From an uncultured Clostridia bacterium (GTDB taxonomy: Bacteria > Bacillota > Clostridia > Christensenellales > Maliibacteriaceae), in the NCBI GenBank assembly GCA_934613185.1, contig CAKTSO010000048.1, positions 1 to 12,199 of the forward strand: DNA of 12,199 bases, written 5' to 3'. Both the position numbers and the translations under genes were made by a program. Each line of letters starts with the position of its first letter. Positions within the stretch are counted from its first letter, which is position 1. The notes beneath the pieces are model-generated. The model searched no databases, had not been told where the DNA came from, and was given only the letters and a program-made list of their open reading frames with translations. Shown here piece by piece: positions 6,113 to 12,199 of the stretch.

Positions 6113-6780
6113 CATGCATCCTCCCTTCGATAGGCGCAGTCCGTCTTTTTGCAGGCGCGGCATTTGCCCTGCGCCTCGCGCGTTTGACACGGCGCGCCGA
6201 TCCCCGCGAACGCCGAGACGGACTTGGTCGGCGTCATCAAAAGGCTGTCCGTCAGCGTCACGCCGACTTTTCGCGCCGCGTCAAGATACGGCAGAAGTTT
6301 TTTCTGTTCTTCCAGCGGCACGTCCCCGTATCCCGGGCTGAACCGCGGGCGAAGCGGGACTTCCCGCCCGAGAGCATCGCAAAGTTCGTCGCAGAACGCC
6401 TCGATCGCCGCCGTGGCGACCGCGTCCGCCATGACGCTTGCGGACGGTTTCCCCGCCGCATAGCGCGCGATCAGCCGATCCGCGCCGACGCCGATCGTCG
6501 CGCAGAACAGCCACGCCTCCCGGCAGCCGTCAAGATTGCGCCGCAGGCTCTTTGACGCGATACGGTCAAACCCGAGATCGACCGTATCGCCGTCGATCCG
6601 AATCGGCACACGCAGAAAGCACGCCCGGAATTTCGACGCCGCAAGCACCTCGCACTTCACGTCCTCCAGCGCGGTCAATACGTTTTCCGGCGGCGTGTTC
6701 GCGCCGAAGCCCATATAGCGATAGACCTCGCGCATGGGCAATTCGACGCTCTGCCGCTCAAACAGTTCGATCGTGCTCAT
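6112..6780 (-). CDS. stand-alone methionine synthase reactivation-domain protein
   Basis: This 222-residue protein matches the vitamin-B12-dependent methionine synthase activation-domain family. It should bind SAM and help re-methylate MetH whose cobalamin has been oxidised to cob(II)alamin. The diagnostic stretch RFSPGYGD (146-153), followed by PLEEQKKLL and the PTKSVSAFAGIG segment (184-195), corresponds to the SAM-binding loop and following strand. The C-terminus adds four cysteines in a tight cluster (Cys198, 207, 210, 215; C-x2-C-x4-C at the end), which could bind a metal; this is inference. The gene starts 2 nt after the metF stop and has no visible Shine-Dalgarno sequence, so translation probably depends on ribosomes finishing metF. 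It overlaps metH by 1 nt, placing all three genes in one operon. Confidence 0.9.
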   Translation of the reverse strand: MSTIELFERQSVELPMREVYRYMGFGANTPPENVLTALEDVKCEVLAASKFRACFLRVPIRIDGDTVDLGFDRIASKSLRRNLDGCREAWLFCATIGVGADRLIARYAAGKPSASVMADAVATAAIEAFCDELCDALGREVPLRPRFSPGYGDVPLEEQKKLLPYLDAARKVGVTLTDSLLMTPTKSVSAFAGIGAPCQTREAQGKCRACKKTDCAYRREDA

Positions 6781-6782
6781 CG

Positions 6783-7643
6783 TTATCGAAGAATTTCGGA
6801 TAAGCCGCTTTGGATCGTGCGCGCGACGTCGGGATTGTTCATCGAATACACATGCACGGCGTTGATTCCGTTGGCGTAAAGGTCGATGATCTGTTCCATC
6901 GCATACGCAACGCCCGCCTGACGCATCGCCGCGGGGCGGTCGCCGTAGCGCTCGACGATGCGCAAAAATCGCTGCGGCAGCGCGGTCCCCGAAATGGCGC
7001 AGATACGGCGGATCTGTTTGGGATTCGTCACCGGCATGATGCCCGCGACGACCGGCACGCGAATGCCCGCCTCCCGAATGCGATAGAGGAAATTATAAAG
7101 AATGTTGTTGTCGAAAAACATCTGCGTCGTCAAAAACTCGCAGCCGCTTTCCACCTTCTGTTTCAGATAGGCGATGTCCGAAAAACTGGTCTGGCTTTGC
7201 GGATGCCCTTCGGGATAGCAGGCCGCGCCGATGCAGAAGCCGCCGTAGTCGCGAATTTCGTCGATCAGCTCGTTGGCGTTATGATAATCCTCGGGGCAGG
7301 TCATGCCCTGCGGCATGTCGCCGCGAAGTGCCAGGATGTTTTCGATCCCCGCGGTGCGAAGCTCGTCCAGCTGGGAGCGGATCTGCGCGCGCGTGGACGA
7401 CACGCACGACAAATGCGCCAGCGCGGGGACGTGATATTCGTCCTGCAAATGCGCGGCGATGCGGCCCGTATACTGCGACGTGCCGCCGCCGGCGCCGTAA
7501 GTGACGCTCATATAAGACGGATGAAGCGCCGCGATCTCGTCCGCCGCGCGCCGGACGCTTTCAAACTTATCGTCGCTTTTGGGCGGGAATACCTCAAAGG
7601 AAAGGCTCGGCTTGTCCGCCTTAATGATCTGCGAAATTTTCAT
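6783..7643 (-). CDS. metF: 5,10-methylenetetrahydrofolate reductase
   Basis: This flavoprotein reduces 5,10-methylene-tetrahydrofolate to 5-methyl-tetrahydrofolate, the methyl donor for MetH. It is 286 residues, the usual bacterial length without the eukaryotic regulatory domain. Motifs in order: SFEVFPPK (15-22) with catalytic Glu17, VTYGAGG (48-54), ILALRGD (103-109) with the flavin-site aspartate, and TQMFFD (173-178). The start at 7643 is preceded by GGAGGA at 7 nt. An in-frame ATG at 7766 lies upstream of the promoter and is rejected. It is the first gene of the metF / reactivation / metH operon. The 5' leader is only about 40 nt, too short for a SAM riboswitch, so control would have to be by repressor or not exist. 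The electron donor cannot be read from the sequence. Confidence 0.96.
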   Translation of the reverse strand: MKISQIIKADKPSLSFEVFPPKSDDKFESVRRAADEIAALHPSYMSVTYGAGGGTSQYTGRIAAHLQDEYHVPALAHLSCVSSTRAQIRSQLDELRTAGIENILALRGDMPQGMTCPEDYHNANELIDEIRDYGGFCIGAACYPEGHPQSQTSFSDIAYLKQKVESGCEFLTTQMFFDNNILYNFLYRIREAGIRVPVVAGIMPVTNPKQIRRICAISGTALPQRFLRIVERYGDRPAAMRQAGVAYAMEQIIDLYANGINAVHVYSMNNPDVARTIQSGLSEILR

Positions 7644-7673
7644 CTTGCTTCCTCCGTCTTGTCTTTGCGCACG

Positions 7674-7721
7674 GTTAACATGCGTTTTTAACACTTTATC
7701 ACACAGTGAAAATAGATACAA
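7674..7721 (-). promoter_or_regulatory. metF-metH operon promoter with possible operator
   Basis: On the minus strand, TTGTAT (7716-7721) and TAAAGT (7693-7698) are separated by 17 bp, and TG precedes the -10 box with one base between (extended -10). Start of transcription would be near 7686. The inverted repeat GTTAA-N9-TTAAC (7674-7692) begins just after the -10 box and spans the start site, a position where a repressor would block transcription. Which regulator would bind is unknown. Confidence 0.65.
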
Positions 7722-7764
7722 GCAATGCTCATAAAAATTGAATAAGGCAACCGATTTTAAAGCC

Positions 7765-7793
7765 AAAAGCCGCCCGTTTTTCAGCGAGCGGCT
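7765..7793 (-). terminator. Rho-independent terminator of dacA
   Basis: On the minus strand, AGCCGCTCG (7785-7793) pairs with CGGGCGGCT (7768-7776) with one G-U pair and an 8-nt loop, followed by TTTT. It lies just after the dacA stop and ahead of the metF promoter. The short U tract suggests moderate efficiency. Confidence 0.75.
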
Positions 7794-7802
7794 CTGTTTT
7801 GT

Positions 7803-9245
7803 TCATCTTCTTTTCCGCCGATTTCCTGCATAACGTTCGCCCATCACGAGCGGCGAATTGCCCGAGGCGCGGGTCTGCGCGCGGCGGCGCTTGTTGCGGC
7901 GGCTCTGGCGAAGGAATGCCGACTGAATGAGCAGGATCATCAGCGTCAGCGCCAAAATGCCGATCAAGGGATAGAGGATCCATCGAAGCGAGCCCGCGCG
8001 GGTCTGCGCGTTCTGCCCCTCCCAGTTGAACAGCGGTGCGCGCGCCGCGACGTCGCGCGAGGCGACGAGCTTCCCGTGCGCAAGCGTCTTGTCGCCCAAA
8101 ACATAGCGGTAGGCGCAGATCTCCTGCCCCTGCGTGACCGGCGCCGTGACCGTCGGCTCCGCGGGATCGAGCACCAGTTCCACTTCGGAAAGCTTGCTTT
8201 GAATGAGCTTCACGTTCACCGAAAGCTCCATATACGGGCTGTCTTCATCCGGCACGGCGACGAGCGAAAGCGTGCCCGCGGCAACATCGCCGCTGTCACA
8301 GTCCGCGACCTGCACCGTCACCGGCGCCCGGTTGACGAAAAGCGCCGTCGCGTCGAACAGTTCATAGCTTTCGAATCCGTAGAAAAACAGTTTTGCGGCG
8401 TCCGCATAACGCGCCGAATCGCCCGACGAATAGATCAGCGCGCCGAGGCGCAGGCCGTCTTTTTCCGCCGTGGCGACGAGGCAATGCCCCGCGGCGTCTG
8501 TGAATCCGGTCTTGACGCCGGTCGCGTACTGATAATAGGTATTGGACGCCGATGCGTCGAGCAGGCGGTTGCTGTTTTTATAAACATGCCCCTCGGGCGC
8601 TTTGTTTGTCGGCGCGACGGTATGTTCATACGTCGAAACGATCGTGCGGAACGTCTCGTTTTGATAGGCGTGCATCAAAAGAAGCTGCATATCGGCGAGC
8701 GTCGTGTAGTGATCCTCCGCATGCAGACCGTGCGCGTTGGCGTAATGCGTGCCGTTCATGCCGAGTTCCGCCGCTTTTTGATTCATCATGCCGACGAACG
8801 CCTCGATCGACCCCGCCACATGCACGGCGATCGCGTTGGCCGCGTCGTTGCCGCTGGAAAGCATGAGCCCGTAGAGCAGATCTTCCATCGACATTTCTTC
8901 GCCGACGATCAGATCCGCCGTGCTGGAGTCGCCGCTGATCTGTTTGATCTCCTCGCCGAGCGTAACCGTCTCGGATAGATCGGAATTTTCCAGCGCGAGA
9001 ACGCAGGTCATGATCTTCGTCGTCGACGCGGGATACACCTGCATCCCCGTATTTTTCGCCGTGAGGACCGTACCCGAATCCAGATCGAACAGCATCGCGT
9101 ACTGCGCCGTCAACGTCGAAGTGTCAAATTCCGTCGCCTGCGCGTAATCCACCGGCTCCGCAAACGCCGCGCCGGGAACGAGCACCAGCAAAAGCGCCGT
9201 CACGACCGCATATATCCACAGCTTCTTTTTTTTCACAGCGCGCAT
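7803..9245 (-). CDS. dacA: D-alanyl-D-alanine carboxypeptidase (penicillin-binding protein, S11 family)
   Basis: This serine peptidase removes the terminal D-alanine from peptidoglycan stem peptides outside the membrane, limiting cross-linking. The 480-residue protein has a Sec signal peptide (1-29, cleavage after AFA) and all three active-site motifs: STTK (74-77, nucleophile Ser74), SGN (131-133) and KTG (245-247). A beta-rich C-terminal region follows (about 290-395). One membrane helix lies near 423-443, then a 35-residue tail with many arginines and lysines facing the cytoplasm. PBP5-type enzymes usually end in a short amphipathic anchor, so the helix and basic tail are extra. The ribosome binding site is weak (GCGAGGG close to the ATG); a GTG three codons later is an alternative start. 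It is monocistronic, with its own promoter and terminator. Confidence 0.95.
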   Translation of the reverse strand: MRAVKKKKLWIYAVVTALLLVLVPGAAFAEPVDYAQATEFDTSTLTAQYAMLFDLDSGTVLTAKNTGMQVYPASTTKIMTCVLALENSDLSETVTLGEEIKQISGDSSTADLIVGEEMSMEDLLYGLMLSSGNDAANAIAVHVAGSIEAFVGMMNQKAAELGMNGTHYANAHGLHAEDHYTTLADMQLLLMHAYQNETFRTIVSTYEHTVAPTNKAPEGHVYKNSNRLLDASASNTYYQYATGVKTGFTDAAGHCLVATAEKDGLRLGALIYSSGDSARYADAAKLFFYGFESYELFDATALFVNRAPVTVQVADCDSGDVAAGTLSLVAVPDEDSPYMELSVNVKLIQSKLSEVELVLDPAEPTVTAPVTQGQEICAYRYVLGDKTLAHGKLVASRDVAARAPLFNWEGQNAQTRAGSLRWILYPLIGILALTLMILLIQSAFLRQSRRNKRRRAQTRASGNSPLVMGERYAGNRRKRR

Positions 9246-9279
9246 TCCCTCGCCTTCGTTCTTTTTGCCAATACTCTAT

Positions 9280-9308
9280 ATGATAATCGCACGCGCAGCA
9301 TTTGTCAA
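9280..9308 (-). promoter_or_regulatory. sigma-A promoter of dacA
   Basis: On the minus strand, a perfect TTGACA (9303-9308) and TATCAT (9280-9285, five of six) are separated by exactly 17 bp. The start site would be near 9273, giving a leader of under 30 nt. This is the strongest promoter in the window. Confidence 0.85.
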
Positions 9309-9336
9309 AATATGCGCGCGGTGGTTTCGGGGCATT

Positions 9337-9373
9337 AAAAAAGCCCTTTCCATCTATAAAGAAAGGACTTTTT
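9337..9373 (-). terminator. Rho-independent terminator of the XRE regulator gene
   Basis: On the minus strand, AAAAAGTCCTTTC pairs with GAAAGGGCTTTTT over 13 bp with one G-U wobble around a 10-nt loop, ending in a T run (9337-9342 on the plus strand reads as A). It lies 24 bases after the XRE stop and just upstream of the dacA promoter. Confidence 0.9.
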
Positions 9374-9396
9374 GTTTTTATCTTCGGATCGTCGGA

Positions 9397-9768
9397 TCAG
9401 TCGTCGGTGATCGTCACGCGACCCGTCATGGCCACAAGATAACGCACCATTTCGTTGAGCTGCTGCGGCGACATGTGCGACATGCGATTCTGCACCGCAA
9501 CGACCTCGGGATCGACCTCGCGCTCCTGCCCGCTGACCAGAAAGTCAAGCGACACTTCCAGTGCTCGCGCGATACGCTGCAAGGTAAAGACATTGCTGCG
9601 CGAACGGCCGCGTTCGATCTCGCCGTACTGATGAGCGGAAAGCCCGCAGCGATCCGCGACCTGCGCCTGCGTCAGCTTCAGAGACTTGCGGAGGCTTTGC
9701 ATCCGCTTTCGCATCTGCTGATACTGCTGTTCGCAGCTGTGTGTTTCCTTTTCGACATTGCCCTCCAT
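9397..9768 (-). CDS. XRE-family helix-turn-helix transcriptional regulator
   Basis: This 123-residue DNA-binding protein has a Cro/C1-type HTH at about residues 19-78. LRKSLKLTQAQVADRCGLSA forms the first helices and turn, YGEIERGRS the recognition-helix end, and LQRIARALEVSLDFLVSG the closing helices. After it comes an approximately 45-residue tail, ending in MVRYLVAMTGRVTITDD, that I do not recognise and that may mediate dimerisation. The start at 9768 has AAGGAGG 8 nt upstream. It has its own promoter, terminator and a dyad over the -10 box, consistent with autoregulation. No phage genes are nearby, so it is not obviously a prophage repressor. Its targets are unknown. Confidence 0.9.
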   Translation of the reverse strand: MEGNVEKETHSCEQQYQQMRKRMQSLRKSLKLTQAQVADRCGLSAHQYGEIERGRSRSNVFTLQRIARALEVSLDFLVSGQEREVDPEVVAVQNRMSHMSPQQLNEMVRYLVAMTGRVTITDD

Positions 9769-9798
9769 TTCAAGAGCCTCCTTGTGTTCTTTTGTCTC

Positions 9799-9828
9799 AT
9801 CTTACCACAAGGTGTCGTATGTTTTCAA
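9799..9828 (-). promoter_or_regulatory. promoter of the XRE gene with overlapping dyad operator candidate
   Basis: On the minus strand, TTGAAA (9823-9828) and TAAGAT (9799-9804) are spaced 18 bp apart, with TGG before the -10 box (extended -10). The interrupted dyad TACnAC-N5-GTnGTA (9803-9819) fills the spacer and touches the -10 box, where a bound repressor would exclude RNA polymerase. Autoregulation by the adjacent XRE protein is inferred. Confidence 0.55.
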
Positions 9829-9929
9829 GGATTTTTGTGCAGTATTATTGGATTTCCTTGATTTTCCGCAAAACTTTTCGCGAAACGACGCCGGTTTTCG
9901 CCGCATTTTCCCGTTTTGAGGAAACGTTT

Positions 9930-10760
9930 TCACACTTTTTCGGGAACAAAGACCGCAAGTTCCCGCGACGTATTGTTCCACATTTCCTCATGAAGCCGCC
10001 CCCGGTCAAGCGGCGAGGTCTCCCCGCCGCACAGCGCGTCGCCGTCAAAGGGCAGGTCGATCATTTCCAGTTGGCGGACGAGCCCCGCGTTCTCCCGCTT
10101 CAGCGCTTCGTTTTCCGTTAAGACGGACGCCCCCTTTTCCCCATGACAAAGCGCCGCATCAATCAGTTCGTGAAGCCCTTCCGCGAGCGGAGCCGCCGTC
10201 GAAACGGGCAGTCGCAGAAGCTTTTCGCCCATGCGTTTCCAAATCGCCGCAAGCGCCGCACGCGTCTGCGTCTCGTCGCAGGCGTCCGCACCGCGTTTTT
10301 CCGCCGCGTTTTGCGGCAGCGGCGCTTCGATCCCCTCGCGCCGCAGCTCCTGCGCCGTCTCCAACACCAGTTCCGGGCGATTTTTGACGACGCTTCGATA
10401 TTTATTCTGATATCGCAGCATCGCGCTTTTGTCGAAATTCCCAAGTTCCAGCGCCGCGCGGCGGACGGATTTTCCCTCGGCCTGCGCGCGAAGCATGAAG
10501 CGGAGCATTCGGCGAATTTCTTCTTCCGTGAACACTTCAAACGTCCGCCCGATGTTCTGCCCCGTCATTTTTCGATAGACCGTATAGTAATAATTTCGCA
10601 CGCTTCCCGCCTTGCGACCCGTCTGGCGCGCTACGCTTTCAAAGGCGGGCCCCAGCGGTTCGCCCGCATCGCGCGCCTCGCAAAGCGCCTTGTCAAGCAA
10701 CGCGCGCTGCGCGTCGTTCCACCCGCTTTTTCCCGCACGGTCCACGTTCTTTTCCGCCAT
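9930..10760 (-). CDS. RsfA-like regulator with two tandem SANT/Myb-type HTH regions
   Basis: This 276-residue protein is probably DNA-binding. The first HTH-like region (about 13-65) reads W-x2-AQ-x2-LL, FESVARQTGRKAGSVRNYYY, then VYRK. That follows the layout of the SANT-like domain of RsfA, a prespore transcription factor of Bacillus. The second (about 76-125) is FTEEEIRRMLRFML followed by a GKSVRRAALEL helix and MLRYQNKYRSVVK, with the same spacing of aromatic and basic residues. A variable linker (145-210) precedes a short coiled coil near 214-233 (ENEALKRENAGL). The start at 10760 is chosen for GGGAGGG 6 nt upstream; an ATG at 10844 lacks one. I saw no convincing terminator in the 160 bases after it. 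I recall similar unnamed proteins in Clostridia. A sporulation role is inference. Confidence 0.8.
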   Translation of the reverse strand: MAEKNVDRAGKSGWNDAQRALLDKALCEARDAGEPLGPAFESVARQTGRKAGSVRNYYYTVYRKMTGQNIGRTFEVFTEEEIRRMLRFMLRAQAEGKSVRRAALELGNFDKSAMLRYQNKYRSVVKNRPELVLETAQELRREGIEAPLPQNAAEKRGADACDETQTRAALAAIWKRMGEKLLRLPVSTAAPLAEGLHELIDAALCHGEKGASVLTENEALKRENAGLVRQLEMIDLPFDGDALCGGETSPLDRGRLHEEMWNNTSRELAVFVPEKV

Positions 10761-10783
10761 GCCGGTCCCTCCCGTTTTTGTTC

Positions 10784-10814
10784 TCGTATGCACTGCATCG
10801 TTTTGTCGTTTCCA
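10784..10814 (-). promoter_or_regulatory. possible forespore (sigma-G-like) promoter of the RsfA-like gene
   Basis: On the minus strand, TGGAAA (10809-10814) and CATACGA (10784-10790) are 18 bp apart. They resemble the Bacillus sigma-G pattern, TGMATA and CATACTA, at four of six and six of seven positions. The start site would fall near 10777, just ahead of the ribosome binding site. No sigma-A promoter with proper spacing was found in the 222-bp gap. This is a weak, sequence-only suggestion. Confidence 0.25.
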
Positions 10815-10902
10815 GTTTGCCCCAAAGAAACTTTTGCTATGCATGTGTGTTCTGTCGTGATTCTATGCGCAAAAAATTTCTTCTATGAAACAAAAAGAAA
10901 AC

Positions 10903-10945
10903 AAAAAAGCGCCGCATCGCGGGAGCGAATCCTCCGATACGGCAC
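10903..10945 (-). terminator. Rho-independent terminator of asnS
   Basis: On the minus strand, GTGCCGTATCG (10935-10945) pairs with CGATGCGGCGC (10909-10919) over 11 bp with two G-U wobbles. The enclosed sequence can pair further (GGAG with CTCC). Six T follow. It starts 38 bases after the asnS stop. Confidence 0.9.
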
Positions 10946-10982
10946 TTTGTATTTGATTTGATTTTGACGATTTTTGAAGCGA

Positions 10983-12199
<1,217 letters not shown>

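Noticed and set aside
4067..6133. Plus-strand open frames of about 339 and 313 codons opposite metH
   Set aside because: They are antisense to clearly conserved MetH domains, with biased Arg/His/Asp composition and no ribosome binding site.
6810..7691. Plus-strand open frame opposite metF
   Set aside because: It mirrors a fully conserved MetF and has no recognisable domains.
7644..7692. SAM riboswitch (S-box or similar) ahead of metF
   Set aside because: The leader is about 40 nt, too short for any known SAM riboswitch, and no conserved core is seen.
7644..7766. Upstream start for metF
   Set aside because: The extension crosses the promoter and is not MetF-like; the ATG at 7643 has GGAGGA and starts at the conserved N-terminus.
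8076..8978. Plus-strand 300-codon frame opposite dacA
   Set aside because: It is antisense to the three carboxypeptidase active-site motifs, with skewed composition typical of a GC-rich reverse frame.
9830..9929. Hairpin GCGAAA/TTTCGC downstream of the RsfA-like gene as a terminator
   Set aside because: The stem is only 6 bp with a 10-nt loop and no proper T run follows.

Overview
This looks like a chromosomal segment from a GC-rich Gram-positive bacterium, most likely a member of the class Clostridia. The evidence is strong AGGAGG-type ribosome binding sites, sigma-A-like promoters with 17-18 bp spacers, compact U-tailed terminators, tRNA genes that do not encode CCA, a two-part cobalamin methionine synthase, and an RsfA-like SANT regulator. 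The family-level placement (Oscillospiraceae- or Christensenellales-like) is a guess. Nothing suggests a plasmid, prophage, transposon or CRISPR array. Apart from a toxin-antitoxin pair, the window is mostly housekeeping.

Layout. Positions 1-200 hold two leftward tRNA genes, Pro(CGG), cut by the window edge, and Thr(CGT), behind one good promoter. Positions 320-2966 hold a rightward three-gene ABC importer of the nitrate/sulfonate/taurine (NMT1/SsuA-like) class: lipoprotein, ATPase and permease, closed by a terminator. Two hairpins with competing pairings lie between the lipoprotein and ATPase genes. Positions 3021-3672 hold a small rightward toxin-antitoxin operon: a 62-residue antitoxin candidate overlapping a Doc/Fic-fold toxin. 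A hairpin at 3686-3728 separates it from the convergent genes to its right.

Everything from 3743 to the right edge is on the minus strand. Reading leftward along that strand from the right edge come: asnS (5' end outside the window, interrupted by one in-frame TAA); an RsfA-like tandem-HTH protein; an XRE-family regulator with its own promoter; a membrane-anchored D-Ala-D-Ala carboxypeptidase (dacA); and a metF / MetH-reactivation / metH operon.

How the genes work together. The methionine operon is a complete unit. MetF makes 5-methyl-tetrahydrofolate. MetH uses it with cobalamin to methylate homocysteine. The separate reactivation protein supplies the SAM-binding domain missing from this short MetH, so that oxidised cobalamin can be repaired. 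The importer's substrate cannot be read from sequence.

The items most worth a second look are the in-frame stop in asnS, the Phd-less antitoxin, the RsfA-like protein with a forespore-type promoter candidate, and the structured gap inside the transporter operon. I found no clear new biological system; these are leads of moderate strength.
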